Source: Rhynchopus sp. YZ270_cl-10 (lineage: Eukaryota; Euglenozoa; Diplonemea; Diplonemida; Diplonemidae). From it: DNA of 64,000 nt. Where the stretch lies: contig OZ037916.1 of assembly GCA_964035575.1 (NCBI GenBank), positions 1 through 64,000 of the forward strand, given 5' to 3'. The translations under genes and the position numbers were made by a program. Shown here in pieces: positions 42,027 to 52,858 of the stretch; positions within the stretch are counted from its first letter, which is position 1, and every line of letters begins with the position of its first letter. The notes below the pieces were generated by a model, which had not been told where the DNA came from, ran no database searches, and saw nothing but the letters and a program-made list of their open reading frames with translations.

Positions 42027-45000
42027 CTACTCTGAGCAGTGGATAACGTTGGCAGACTTGCGCTGCCACGAGTCCAGTGTTTCAAGGCGCCCTGGGTACA
42101 GCGGCGCGTTCTGTGCCATGACTGCGGACGTGCCGGAGTAGACGCTGGAAAGGTCTACTGCCTGCAGGTCGCCTCGCGTGCTGAGGGGAGGGAGGATGGC
42201 GGGGGTTTTGTGCGGGACTACCGGTGGGGAGGCAAAGACTGGGGGGATCACGTTCGCAAGCTCAAGACGTCTCAGCTGCGACACGGACGTGCCGTAGAGG
42301 TCCACTGCCTGCAGCGTTGGGTGCACCGCCACAGCAGGAAGCACGTGGTCGACGAATGTGTCCGTGATCAGCACATTCTTGCTCAGCGACAGTGAAAACA
42401 GCGTCGAGTTCGCAACAAGCGCCTCGCACAACGCAGGTGCGGCCTCGTCCGTCACGTTGCTGTTCACAAGCTTCAGAATACCCACGCTCTTCGTGCTTGC
42501 CAGCGCAGTGAACAGCATGATAACCTGCTGGTTCGTCAGGTTCAGGTTGCTTAGGTCCAGCAACGCAAGGCGTTCGTCACTGAGTCCGGAGGGGTCGTGC
42601 GAGGGGATTGCGTTGAAGCCTGGCTCGCTGCAGCCGATCTTCACGAGCGGCGGTGTTGGATATGTACAGAGTGCGTACCGCTGGTGCACTGTGTCGGGTA
42701 CGTAGCTGAGCACACCACCGCAGCTCTCGACACGCTTAGCTGTGAGGTAGTCGCCTGCGACGGCGCCTGTGAGGCCTTCGAAGGAGGTGGCGTCCACGTA
42801 GCGTTGGTGCAGCAGACAGCCGTAGCGCTCTGCGGAGTGCAGCTGGATCTTCTTCATGTGGCGGTGCTGCAGCGTCTGTGGGTCAGACTTCACAGGCCCA
42901 AAGTACGGCGACGAACTCTCGTGCACTTGCACGATCGGAGCGGCCGCCTTGCGCTTGGGCTGCCCAGTCTCACATTTCTCCGCTTCAGTCCCGTAGAGCC
43001 CATTCGTGCGGTCGTACTCTTGGTTGCGTTGGTCCATCTCCCGCAGGCACTTCGCGTACGAGATGTTCGCGTCCCACCCCCCACCGATGCCTTGCTGTGG
43101 TGCCTTCAGCTGATAGGACTTCAGGATCTGGAGTGCTGCTGAGCTTCGGTGGCCGTTCCCCATGAGCAGACCTGAGGGCGGGTTGCATGGTGGCATTGCG
43201 GCGGGTGCGGAGGGTGTGCGGCGGCGCTCTGCCTGCGGGTTGCGCAGTCTGTGGACGACCTGATTGTGGTACAGCACTGCCTCCTCGAGGGAAGTGTACT
43301 CGTCGACCAGAAGCTTGTCGCGCTGCAGCGCCTCCACCTCGCTCAGTCTGCTGATGGCACGCCGCCGCCTGCCTGTCAGCACACGTCGTCTGCGAAGGTT
43401 CATCTCCCTGAAGCACTCCAGCCACTCCTGCTCAATCCGCCGCTTCTCTATGAGGACCTGACGCTGCAGGCTTGCCATCTTGCTTGCCAGACGCACCTGG
43501 TCCAGGTCATGCAGCGTCGCAGTGAACGTCTTCAGCTCCGTCACCAGATGTGAGACGCACTCGTCTGTGATCGCACGACGTACAAGCTTCTCCTCGCCCG
43601 TGATGGCGCTGCACACATGGCGGGGTACAGGAATATTCACCACAACATTCAGCAGCGCAGCCCTGTCCTCTGCCCCCTCCAGCTGCAGGACCACTTCCAT
43701 TCCTGTGGGCTGTGCAGCCATGAGCGAGCCCCGACGGCTATGTGTGGCGGCCTTCCTGCAGGCGAGTCTGTGCTGCACGTGCTCGCGCTCCTTCAGGAAG
43801 GCAGCCTGTATGCTAGTGGCAGCCAGGTGTCTGTGGCCAGCGTGTCGCCGCCAGTACTCCTGTATGATGCTTGCCGAGTACGCACGCATCTCCGCGTGTG
43901 TGACGCGGGCGTGTGACTCCCTCCTGGTGGCCATCTTCGTTCTTGCAGACGCACAACGCGCAAAGCACTGTATACGCAGTGCTGCTGCCACCGCTACGAT
44001 AAATGTCCTGGCCAAGTGCACCCTTGCAGTCCCAGCACGCACCACCCTTGCGAGCACGCATGCGGCAACACGCTCCTGTGTACGTCGCTCGAGTGTCTGC
44101 CTGTTGCGCTCAGCTGCCTGTGTGCGTGCCTGCAGGCCTCTGCCTGCCTTCTGAACGGCACGTACTGCACAGTAGCGCTCCAGGCCGTAGTCGGTGTAGT
44201 CTGCAAGACGCCGTCTGTGGTCCCTGTCGTAGTGTGCGCGTACAGAGCGTGCGAGGCACTGCAGCACAACGCAGGCGTGCGACTTGCTGCGGTACTCTGC
44301 GTCCCTTGCGACACGCACGACACAGCCACGACCCACACGCTGCAGCAGGCACACCAGGGCTAGCTTGCGGCGGGCCACCTGCGCCTCCTCTGCGTCCTTG
44401 ATGCGCTCGCGCAGGGCAGCCACCTCACGTCGTGCACGCACGCCACGCACGACCTTCTGTATGCAGGTAGCCTCGTGGAAGCGGTGATGGCGCGTCTGCG
44501 TCTCGTTGCGTGCGGCCTTCAGCTTTGCGACGCACACCTTGGAGCCGTGCACGCGTGCAGCACGTTGGATGACCTTTGCTGCGATGCGTCGTTCCGTCGA
44601 AGAGTGCACCACACGCGACGCCCGTGCACGCAGAAAGCGTGAGATTGTGAGTGCGCATGCGTGCCGCCATGCTACACACGACGCCAGCCTTGCCCGTGCA
44701 AAGGCTTGTAACTGGACAGCGCCTGCGTGCAGCTTGCTGTGGCGGAGCTGTGCCGCGAGACGCCGTGCTGCTACACCGCGCCACCTGCTCTGGATCAACG
44801 TCGCGCAGAACGCGTGGAAACGCCGCCGCCGTGTGCGGAAGAGGTTCTCCTGCGCAATGATGTGTGCTTTGTAGTCACGCCACTGCCACTGCAGACGCTG
44901 TGCTGCTGCCTCTTCGCGCTCGAAGACCTTACGCCGTGCGAAGGCACGCTGTGCGATGCGGCGCTTGATGAACTGCGCTGCAATGAACATACGCACACGC

Positions 45001-48000
45001 CTCTGGATGCATGCTGCGTGCGCAGCCCACTGCGCTACACGCACCTCCTTCGCACACTGCACAGAACGCCTGCACAGCACAAAGCGCTGGATCGTGAGCA
45101 CCCTGTGCACTTTGAAGTCGTGCCTCTCTTGCATCTCCTCTGCATACTCCTCGTCATCACGGGCCGCACGCAGGCCTTTGAACGACATACGCGACAACGT
45201 CACACGGAACACACACTGCAACAACCTGGCCGCCACACTACGCCTCCCCTCCACATGCTTTGCCTGCAACACCGCCATGTCTGCATCACACTCACACTCC
45301 ATCTGCATCCGCCCGGGCACGCACCTCTCCTCCAACAGGGCCCTTCGCTCATCGGTGTGCACGACGTCTATAAAACCTGACCAGAGGTGTCCACGCTGTT
45401 GCTCCTCTACGGGCACAATCTCGCACATTGGACTGTACGTTGCGTGCAGCGTAAGGAGCTGCAGGTGGAGCTGCAGGGAGGCGTTCGTTTCGAGGAATGT
45501 GACTGCGGTGCGGTGGCGGAGCTCTGCGGCTGCCTGCAGCTTCATTTGTGTGGCAAAGCGTAGGTCGCACTCCTGCGCACGCAGGTCCAACATCTCCGTG
45601 ACACGCGACTGGGTGAGCTGCGTCTGCCTTGCCAGCGCCTCCTCATCCTCCACCCGCTGCCTCTGCAGCAGCCGCTCCACCGCCGCACGCCCCTCACCCT
45701 CAGACCTCAACAGCCCACCCTCCTCCTCCACACACCCTTCACCCACACACCGCCGCCCCTCCGTCTCCCCCGCCTCCACCTTCGCCACGCCCTCTGCACA
45801 CACCAGCACCACTCTCGCTTCCTCCTCACCAATAGCCGACAGCGCCATGTGAAGCAGACCTACACCCTCCCTTTCAAAGCCCTGCACATCGCTTTGATAC
45901 GAACCTTCGAGGGTGCTCCGTTCGTTGACCTCTTGCGAGAGACAGGACTGCAGCAGAGCGACATATCTTGCGGTTAGCTCTGATGCACCGTATTCACAAT
46001 ATATGTCATCTGATAGGGCTTCGACATCTCCCCTGAGACGTGTCTCGGAGGAGCAGAGAATATGTCTGTAGGAGGACGCAAAGACTGTCGTAAGGATGGA
46101 CAAAGCGGATGACTCCATTGCACTGAACGCTGTGGACTCCATCTCTGTGAGAACATCCCTGCTGAGGGCTTCCACCTTCGCGTGGCGTGTCGTCTTCGCT
46201 GCAAGGTAGCCCTCCCAGAAGGCGTCGTCCACAACGTTTCTGTCTCGGCATACCTTCTCTTCAGAGCGGATGACCCGCCGTTCAGTCTGCTCCGCAGCGA
46301 ACAACCCTTTCTCCGCAAAATTGTCGCCCAAGGTGGCGAAGTACTGGGCCTCCTCCTGCTCCAGGAGGATGCGGGTGAAGTGTTCGAGGCCTTGCTTTTC
46401 CTGTGTGCCGATGAGGAGGCGGGTGGAGAGGAAGGTGGTGTGGTAGCTGAGGAAGAGGGTCGACTGTTCGGTGTCAATTTCTTGTGTGAGAGCGTCGTGG
46501 TTGGTGCAGAAGGTGCGTCGTGCAGAGGCGGCGAGGGCTTCGCTTTGGGACGCAACATCGTCGCTGAGGATTGCCAAACGCAGACCACTTTCCGCATTTC
46601 GTACACGCTCCCTTTCTGCTGCCTCCCTAGCGATGGTTTCCTTCAACCTCCCCGCCCGTACCCTCGCAAGGAACCTCCCCCACCGGTCCTCCGCTCCCAA
46701 CTGCCATGCCCCAGCCACAGCAGCCCTCTCCTCCTCCTCCTCCTCCACCAGCCTGCAGAGCCTCTGCCGCATGATCAATGCGCCCTCCGAAGCTTCGTGT
46801 ACAAAGTGCGCCAAACCTTCTATCGCAGGTCCCTCTACGGCGTGCCTCCCGGCAGTTTCCTCTGCAAAGAAGATCGTCGTTGTGACAGACCTAAAGGAAA
46901 CCCCCATGGCATGCGCTGTGTATGATTCGTTGAGGAGAACGTCGCGGTGTATGGTGCATAGGGACGTGGTGGCATGCCGGCTGCAAGCTTCGTTGGCAAG
47001 GCAGGAGAGCTTTTGGAGACGTGTCGTGTCGTTGTGAAACGTGGTCGCAATCGAGTTGAAGTCGTGTTGTTCTGTCTCCTCAATGCGCTGAGCATTGTGC
47101 GCACAGTGCGCAGGAAGCACCAAAACATTCATATGAAGTGCCAAATGCCACCAAGATGTCCGTTGTGAGGCTTCAATTCCTTTGTTCTGCCACCAAGGGC
47201 GGCCCCATTCTCCGAAGCCGCGTGCCAGCTCTTCTTCAAGGCAGAGAAGGTGGTGTGGCTTGTGGTCGGACACATGCTGCTCGTATGCATCGATTGTGGT
47301 GTTCTGTGCAGCAAGACGTTCCTCCTTCTGCAGTGCGTGCTGCCTGCGGAGATCCACCCTTCGCCTCGTGAACTGCTGCACAATGCGCTCCCGTCTTGCC
47401 TGCAGGGCTTTCAGCAGTGGTGCTGTCTGTGGATGCTGCTCTGACGCATCTGCGGTGAGTGCGCTCGCCTCGGCATCGACCTCCAGCGTGGCCTCCTCCT
47501 CCTGTGCAGACAGGTCAGCAAGGCTCTGTGCAAAGGCCTCTGCTCCTAGTCGGTCTGCCTCTGCAAAGCCGTTGGTCTGTCGTAAGATCGCAACCTGTTG
47601 GAAGGTGCGCTCCCGCAGCTCCACCTCGTAGCGTTCACGCTCTTTGGTCACCTCAGGGCAGCTTGCGCGGATGGCGTTCCACGAGTCTTCAAAGGCAACG
47701 ACGATGTCGCAACGTTCGAGCACCTCATCCGAAGACACACTGCGCGCACCATGAGTGTGTTCCCGTGCAATGCGGGCAAGCTCCACAACAAGGGTGGTAT
47801 GTGTGGCACGCACCGCGTTGTGCGCTCTACGCGACCGGGCTCCACGCCACACCCGCTGCACCTTGCCCGCAGCAGTGTCGCGGAGAAGCGCCTCCTCGAG
47901 GTGGTCCACCTCACAGCGCACGATGCTTTGCTCGCCGTTGTGCAGGGAGAGCACGTGGCGCTCCTCTGCGGACCATGCGGTGCTGTAGGGACCACTAGCA

Positions 48001-49712
48001 CCGCCTGCAGAAGCGGACCCAGCCTCATACCCTGCCGCCAGACAGAGCAGTGCACGCACGTAGAGCGCAGTAGCGCGGTTCGCCACTGACGCGAGGCTAA
48101 ACTTTGCGGCCACCTTCTGCAGCAGCGTGACCCCACCATTCGCCTCCAGCGCACCACACAACTCTGCCCGCGAAGCCAACCCGAAGTACCGCAGTGGCAG
48201 CACCACTCCTCCAATGACCTCCGCCGCCGTGCGTTGCTGCATATCACTCTCCACACAGACGCGCAGGGCTGCGACCAAGCGGCGCAGGAGCGGCGCATAC
48301 TCAACACCGAAGAGATCTGCGTTGGTGTCGCGCGCTGCCTCCCAACGACCACCTTCGTACATATCAGTTGGGCGGTGTGCAAGGTACTTCACGACCTCCA
48401 AGAACGCTAAGACTGTTGTGTGCTGTGTCGCCTCTGTCGTGCTGTGTGTGAGCAGCATGCCGCAGGAAGACGCAAAGCGCTGCATAGGTCCCTTCAGGGC
48501 AGAGGCAAGCACCGCTGCGTCGATGCCGTCTGTGGTGCTGTGTGTGCAGAGGGACGCGAGACTCTTGCAGCAGAGGCATGCGATGTGCAGCCCTCCACCA
48601 CCACCAAGGTGCACCTCCGTCGCCACAGCCGCTGTGCGCATAAGAAGCCCCACAGTGGTGCTGATACGTTGCGTATGGAACGTCTCCCCCGCAGCACAGT
48701 TCTGCAGCAACGCCACACGCGCCTTCTGCGTACGCATCGCAAGGTGCAGCAACGTTGCGAGGGAGAACGCTGCGTGGGAGATGCTCTGTCCGTTGGAGTC
48801 GGGCTCATTGAGGCAGAGCGTTCTGACGTACGCCGGGTCGTCCTGAAGACGGGCAAAGTGTTGAAACGCGACACGAGACGAAAACCGTTCCATCGCCTGC
48901 GAAAGACGGTCGCCGTCGCGCCCACCGCACTCCTCCGAGACAAGCAGCGCACAGAGGTGCAGCACACTGCCTACATGCTTCGCGCTTTGCCGCACTGCCT
49001 TTACTGCGAGCAGCTTCGTCGCAGCATCGAAAACACCTTTGGCCACGACGTACTCTGCTGCCTCTGCGTACCCCACAACACCACCATCACCGCACACCAC
49101 GACACTGAAGACAGCACGGAAGAAGGCGACACACGCCATCGCTAGCTCCGCATGCTTCGTCTCCTCGGCTGCCACAGAGGCGACAGTCAACTGCGCGACG
49201 TTGCTGGCCAAGACTGCGGCGGGGAGCGAGACCGCTTTGTGGAAAGCTGCAGGCTGCAGCCTTGCATCGTCCTTGGTAGGAGCAAAGGTGAGAGCGGCGG
49301 TGAAGGTTTTGAGGACAGCTACACGGACGTATGCGTCGTGGCGGTTGTGGAGGGTTTGCGACAACGCAACGAAATCGGGGTTCTGTGCAAAGAGACGCCC
49401 AGCGAGGCCTTCCGGGTCTGTCACAGAGAGCTGCCTGCAGCAGTCGCAGACCTCCTCCAGCGCGACCAGCACGTCGTCCGCATTCAGATCCGGCACAGCA
49501 AGGATCTTCACGTTGTCGTCAAAGTCTTGCAGGGTCAGCACCCTCGCCTGCGTCCCTTCTTCGTCCTCCTCCTCCTCTTCCTCCTCCTCCTCGTCATACT
49601 CAGGGTCCTGCTCAGCATCGATGTCCACTGCAGGGTCAACACCTTCCGCTTGCAGACTGCGTTCGATTTCAGTCAAAGCGTCGTCTGCGTTGGGTGGCGG
49701 TGGTGGGTCCAT
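42027..49712 (-). CDS. Giant Arm-like / multi-IQ / leucine-rich repeat protein
   Basis: An uninterrupted frame of 2,561 codons from ATG 49,712 to TAG. The N-terminus has an acidic run (residues 40-53). Residues about 60-600 are Ala/Leu-rich helices resembling Armadillo/HEAT repeats. A first IQ motif (VQRVWRGARSRRAHN) lies near 614, a long charged helical part runs to about 1,480, then some fifteen IQ or IQ-like motifs to about 2,010 (for example IQSRWRGVAARRLAA, IQKVVRGVRARREV, IQEYWRRHAG). The C-terminus near 2,380-2,470 has LRR units (LALLDLSNLNLTNQQV, TLFSLSLSKNVL, TLQAVDLYGTSVSQL). IQ motifs bind calmodulin or centrin; together with LRRs this resembles axonemal or centriolar scaffold proteins. 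Lack of introns over 7.7 kb is notable. Confidence 0.88.
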   Translation of the reverse strand: MDPPPPPNADDALTEIERSLQAEGVDPAVDIDAEQDPEYDEEEEEEEEEDEEGTQARVLTLQDFDDNVKILAVPDLNADDVLVALEEVCDCCRQLSVTDPEGLAGRLFAQNPDFVALSQTLHNRHDAYVRVAVLKTFTAALTFAPTKDDARLQPAAFHKAVSLPAAVLASNVAQLTVASVAAEETKHAELAMACVAFFRAVFSVVVCGDGGVVGYAEAAEYVVAKGVFDAATKLLAVKAVRQSAKHVGSVLHLCALLVSEECGGRDGDRLSQAMERFSSRVAFQHFARLQDDPAYVRTLCLNEPDSNGQSISHAAFSLATLLHLAMRTQKARVALLQNCAAGETFHTQRISTTVGLLMRTAAVATEVHLGGGGGLHIACLCCKSLASLCTHSTTDGIDAAVLASALKGPMQRFASSCGMLLTHSTTEATQHTTVLAFLEVVKYLAHRPTDMYEGGRWEAARDTNADLFGVEYAPLLRRLVAALRVCVESDMQQRTAAEVIGGVVLPLRYFGLASRAELCGALEANGGVTLLQKVAAKFSLASVANRATALYVRALLCLAAGYEAGSASAGGASGPYSTAWSAEERHVLSLHNGEQSIVRCEVDHLEEALLRDTAAGKVQRVWRGARSRRAHNAVRATHTTLVVELARIAREHTHGARSVSSDEVLERCDIVVAFEDSWNAIRASCPEVTKERERYEVELRERTFQQVAILRQTNGFAEADRLGAEAFAQSLADLSAQEEEATLEVDAEASALTADASEQHPQTAPLLKALQARRERIVQQFTRRRVDLRRQHALQKEERLAAQNTTIDAYEQHVSDHKPHHLLCLEEELARGFGEWGRPWWQNKGIEASQRTSWWHLALHMNVLVLPAHCAHNAQRIEETEQHDFNSIATTFHNDTTRLQKLSCLANEACSRHATTSLCTIHRDVLLNESYTAHAMGVSFRSVTTTIFFAEETAGRHAVEGPAIEGLAHFVHEASEGALIMRQRLCRLVEEEEEERAAVAGAWQLGAEDRWGRFLARVRAGRLKETIAREAAERERVRNAESGLRLAILSDDVASQSEALAASARRTFCTNHDALTQEIDTEQSTLFLSYHTTFLSTRLLIGTQEKQGLEHFTRILLEQEEAQYFATLGDNFAEKGLFAAEQTERRVIRSEEKVCRDRNVVDDAFWEGYLAAKTTRHAKVEALSRDVLTEMESTAFSAMESSALSILTTVFASSYRHILCSSETRLRGDVEALSDDIYCEYGASELTARYVALLQSCLSQEVNERSTLEGSYQSDVQGFEREGVGLLHMALSAIGEEEARVVLVCAEGVAKVEAGETEGRRCVGEGCVEEEGGLLRSEGEGRAAVERLLQRQRVEDEEALARQTQLTQSRVTEMLDLRAQECDLRFATQMKLQAAAELRHRTAVTFLETNASLQLHLQLLTLHATYSPMCEIVPVEEQQRGHLWSGFIDVVHTDERRALLEERCVPGRMQMECECDADMAVLQAKHVEGRRSVAARLLQCVFRVTLSRMSFKGLRAARDDEEYAEEMQERHDFKVHRVLTIQRFVLCRRSVQCAKEVRVAQWAAHAACIQRRVRMFIAAQFIKRRIAQRAFARRKVFEREEAAAQRLQWQWRDYKAHIIAQENLFRTRRRRFHAFCATLIQSRWRGVAARRLAAQLRHSKLHAGAVQLQAFARARLASCVAWRHACALTISRFLRARASRVVHSSTERRIAAKVIQRAARVHGSKVCVAKLKAARNETQTRHHRFHEATCIQKVVRGVRARREVAALRERIKDAEEAQVARRKLALVCLLQRVGRGCVVRVARDAEYRSKSHACVVLQCLARSVRAHYDRDHRRRLADYTDYGLERYCAVRAVQKAGRGLQARTQAAERNRQTLERRTQERVAACVLARVVRAGTARVHLARTFIVAVAAALRIQCFARCASARTKMATRRESHARVTHAEMRAYSASIIQEYWRRHAGHRHLAATSIQAAFLKEREHVQHRLACRKAATHSRRGSLMAAQPTGMEVVLQLEGAEDRAALLNVVVNIPVPRHVCSAITGEEKLVRRAITDECVSHLVTELKTFTATLHDLDQVRLASKMASLQRQVLIEKRRIEQEWLECFREMNLRRRRVLTGRRRRAISRLSEVEALQRDKLLVDEYTSLEEAVLYHNQVVHRLRNPQAERRRTPSAPAAMPPCNPPSGLLMGNGHRSSAALQILKSYQLKAPQQGIGGGWDANISYAKCLREMDQRNQEYDRTNGLYGTEAEKCETGQPKRKAAAPIVQVHESSSPYFGPVKSDPQTLQHRHMKKIQLHSAERYGCLLHQRYVDATSFEGLTGAVAGDYLTAKRVESCGGVLSYVPDTVHQRYALCTYPTPPLVKIGCSEPGFNAIPSHDPSGLSDERLALLDLSNLNLTNQQVIMLFTALASTKSVGILKLVNSNVTDEAAPALCEALVANSTLFSLSLSKNVLITDTFVDHVLPAVAVHPTLQAVDLYGTSVSQLRRLELANVIPPVFASPPVVPHKTPAILPPLSTRGDLQAVDLSSVYSGTSAVMAQNAPLYPGRLETLDSWQRKSANVIHCSE

Positions 49713-50668
49713 CCTGGGGAGTTCTTACTGACGGACAACAGTGTTTGGGTAGATGAATTGATAAGCGCCACGGAAGGTGAAGACTGCAGCCAAAGAGACA
49801 AAAAAAGGGTGGCGTTTAAACTAAGATTCGGTATACTTTTTGTGTGCGTTCTCGCCGTAAGGGGAGACCGGGAGAGGGGATGAAGGGGGAGAGGGGATCT
49901 GCAATGGTGGTGGTGGCATAAAGCATGAACAGCGGGCTTTAAAAAAACAAAATGATGAGATTCATCAAAATTTATAAGATGACCCCAAGCCTAGTCACCT
50001 TGATCACATTCGTTATCGCGAGGCATACTGCGTAAAAAAAGGGGGTAAAATGTGTGATGAACATAAGCCTGCCGTGGCTAGACTTTGAAACGGGAAAGTT
50101 ATAGAGTAGTATCGTAGAGTACACAAGCGAGGCGATGGTAATAGAAATACCTGATAGGAGGATCCTATATAAGCGGTTGCAGAGAAGAAAAGCATGTTGT
50201 GGGGTAGGAGTTGTAGGCAATGTGGGTAAAATTATGAAGCTTTTTTTTTTGTTTACTTGTCACTAGCCCTGGTGGCTGGTGTTGTAAATTTTTCTGTCGC
50301 AAAGAAAGAAAAAAAAAAATAACCGTTTGCTTTATTGAGCAAAGAAGAAAAGAACAAAAACGGGGAATAAAAAGGGATAAAAAAATGAAGTTGACTTCAT
50401 AAAAAAAAAAAAAACCAAAAAGGCATAAGCATGGGATAGGGAGACAAGCGTGGGAGACCGTTGGAGTTTTTTGTTTGTTTCTTTCTTGTGGTTTCTTGTG
50501 TAAAGTGTGGGTTTTTTTTTTTTTGTTTTGTTTGTTTTTTGTTTTTGTTTTTGGTTTTCGTTTTCGTTGGACCCCCTGTGTTTTCATTGCTTTTAAAGCG
50601 TGTCTGAAGGTGGGTGTCAGTACTTTTGGTTCAGATGGTTTGTGATTTTGTTTTTGTTTTTGTTTTTT
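49713..50668. other. Gene-free spacer upstream of the IQ gene
   Basis: AT-rich with A/T homopolymers. A pyrimidine stretch with CAG lies just upstream of the IQ gene ATG on the minus strand. No coding, RNA or mobile feature was recognised in the rest. Confidence 0.5.
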
Positions 50669-50718
50669 GAAAACTTAGTTGTATTAGTGTAGACACCCGA
50701 GGATGAACTCCACTATAC
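50669..50718 (-). repeat. ~47-bp dispersed repeat, copy 1 (SINE-head-like)
   Basis: The plus strand contains GAAAACTTAGTTGTATTAG, then TGTAGACACCCGAGGATGAA, then CTCCACTATAC. It matches copies at 54,109 and 58,184. On the minus strand GTATAGTGGAGTTCATC resembles a tRNA box A and AAGTTTTCAAA a poor box B about 40 bases on, so a tRNA-derived SINE head is possible. No conserved body follows. Confidence 0.6.
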
Positions 50719-51593
50719 AAAAACGCTGTTTTCAAATGGTTTGTTTGTTTTTGTTTTTTGTTGTTTTTGTTGTTGTTGTTGCACTCAGTGCAGGCCGCTC
50801 AGGGCCTTTGCTGAGTACTTCCCCCCACGTGGCTGATCAGAAAGCAGCAAATCGTGAGGTAAAAAAAAAAAATCATAGAGAAAAGAAAAGAAAACAAGAA
50901 AGAATCGTTGGACAAGAAAGAAAGGTAAAAAACACTCTGTCCGGGGGGATTTTTTTATTTTTTTTGCACTATTTTTTTAATGCGGGGTTTTAGCCTTCCT
51001 CGATAGAAGACAAAAAGTAAAAAGGAAAGTTTTTTTTTTGTTTGTTTGTTTGTTTGTTTGCGGTAATGTAGTACGAAGCGGAAAAACAAAACAAAATTCG
51101 TATACTTCCTACTTTGAGCAAACAGTAAGTATTAAAAAGGGTGTAACATGGCCCCTCCTTTGTTCTCTTCTTCCACGAAGATGAGATTGAGTAGTTTTCT
51201 GATCACAACGTGGGCGTGAAGAGAGGGGACCCCCGACCCATTTCTCAACAGAAAAAAAAAAAAATAAATAAGCAAACGGTACACTTGGCGTGATTTCCGA
51301 CTGAGATCCTCTTTCGGCATTCTTGTCCGAAAGAGTTCCTTGCGCGCTATATCCCAGCTTTTTGTTTGTGAAAAGTGGTGACTTTGTTACCATCCACTTT
51401 TTTTTTGGGTTCTCTTTCCTGAGAGAACACATGAAGAAAGAAAAAAGGTTTTTCACAATAAAACTTCAATACTAGTTCCATGGGATTTCCTCAGATTTCC
51501 AAGGAACCGATGTAAAAAGAAAACGTACAAACGCCTCACCGTTTCCTCGGCAGACGCAGGCATCGAAAAAAAGAGTGGCTGAAAAAAAACGTG

Positions 51594-51626
<33 letters not shown>

Positions 51627-51773
51627 GCAGCTCGGTCGAGCTCATGCAAAAAGAAGAAAAACGAAAAAGAAAAATATTAAAGACGAACGTATCTCTCATT
51701 GAAGATGGATACAAATATTTCAAGAACATTTTTTTTTTTTTTTGTGTATTTGCTTTTTTGTTATAACCAACAC
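50719..51773. other. Gene-free spacer rich in homopolymers
   Basis: Runs of A and T, TTTG repeats near 51,040 and an A28-type tract near 51,597. No coding, RNA or mobile-element feature was recognised. Confidence 0.5.
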
Positions 51774-51835
51774 TGGGGTGGCGACAGGGGGGGTGTGGAA
51801 AAAAATATTCACAAAAAATATTTTCAAATTCTGTC

Positions 51836-51905
51836 GATCACAAAAAATCACAAAAATTCACAAAAAATCACGAAAAATCACAAAAAATCACAAAAAATCA
51901 CGAAA
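51836..51905 (+). repeat. TCACAAAAAA tandem repeat, left subterminal
   Basis: About seven units of ATCACAAAAA/TCACGAAAAA lie just inside the left TIR. The same array recurs near the right end (52,683-52,775) in the same orientation. Confidence 0.85.
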
Positions 51906-52230
51906 GTGAACCGTTTTGGGCCGCTGCAATTGTGCTGTAATTGTGGTGTAATTGTGCTCAGTAATGCTCAGTTGTGCTCAGTTGTACGTAAGTGTGTGTA
52001 AGTTTCGCTTAAAATTGAACTTTTTCGGCGTGGTTGCATAACCGATTCCCTACCGTGTTTCTACCAGTTGTCATGACGTTTTGGGGCATTCATGTGTTGG
52101 AAAAATATTTTTTTTTGTTTTCGTTGGTGAAGCTTTTAAACGGCGGTATTTGCATTTCCGGAATCCGTCCGGCCAGTGGTGGGGTCAATTTGCAGAAATG
52201 GACAAGTTCTCGTTTTTGGTCAATTTCCGC

Positions 52231-52509
52231 AGTATACACAGTATACACAGTATACACAGTATACACAGTATACACAGTATACACAGTATACACAGTATAC
52301 ACAGTATACACAGTATACACAGTATACACAGTATACACAGTATACACAGTATACACAGTATACACAGTATACACAGTATACACAGTATACACAGTATACA
52401 CAGTATACACAGTATACACAGTATACACAGTATACACAGTATACACAGTATACACAGTATACACAGTATACACAGTGTACACAGTATACACAGTGTACAC
52501 AGTATACAC
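52231..52509 (+). repeat. 9-bp tandem repeat CAGTATACA, about 31 copies
   Basis: Nearly perfect array; the only variants are CAGTGTACA units near the right end. It is open in several frames (for example Val-Tyr-Thr repeats), which is a composition effect, not a gene. Confidence 0.95.
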
Positions 52510-52522
52510 GGGGGATTGGGAG

Positions 52523-52641
52523 TACAGTACAGTACAGTACAGTACAGTACAGTACAGTACAGTACAGTACAGTACAGTACAGTACAGTACAGTACAGTAC
52601 AGTACAGTACAGTACAGTACAGTACAGTACAGTACAGTACA
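52523..52641 (+). repeat. 5-bp tandem repeat ACAGT, about 23 copies
   Basis: Perfect ACAGT array directly after the 9-bp array. ACAGTA is part of the 9-bp unit, so the 5-bp array probably arose from it by slippage. Confidence 0.95.
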
Positions 52642-52682
52642 CTACCAGAGCGAGACAAAAAAAAGCTCATCTCAAAATATGT

Positions 52683-52775
52683 CGATCACAAAAAATCACA
52701 AAAAATCACAAAAAATCACAAAAAATCGCAAAAAATCGCAAAAAATCACAAAAAATCACGACCTGTCGCAAAGAA
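52683..52775 (+). repeat. TCACAAAAAA tandem repeat, right subterminal
   Basis: Ten or so units of ATCACAAAAA/ATCGCAAAAA, matching the left subterminal array of the same element. Confidence 0.85.
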
Positions 52776-52858
52776 TCACAAAGAAGAAAAATGATTCTTT
52801 GTGATGTTTCGTGATTTTTCGTGACTGCCCAGTTCCGACCCCCCTTGTCGCCACCCCA

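Larger units (their letters stand above)
51774..52858. mobile_element. Non-autonomous TIR DNA transposon packed with microsatellites
   Basis: The ends are inverted repeats of 21 bp with one mismatch (TGGGGTGGCGACA then G-rich), flanked by a 5-bp direct repeat AACAC (51,769-51,773 and 52,859-52,863). The 1,085-bp interior has no transposase. It holds subterminal CACAAAAAAT repeats on both sides, a module shared with other elements (52,146-52,226), a 9-bp repeat and a 5-bp repeat. The family cannot be named from TIR and TSD alone. Confidence 0.82.

Noticed and set aside
50669-50718. Spliced-leader RNA gene
   Set aside because: The repeat does not match known kinetoplastid, diplonemid, euglenid or dinoflagellate leaders, and no GT donor or Sm site follows in a consistent place.
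52034-52814. Long Val-Tyr-Thr / Ser-Ile-His repeat frames
   Set aside because: They arise from the 9-bp and 5-bp tandem repeats inside a TIR element; open in several frames and on both strands.
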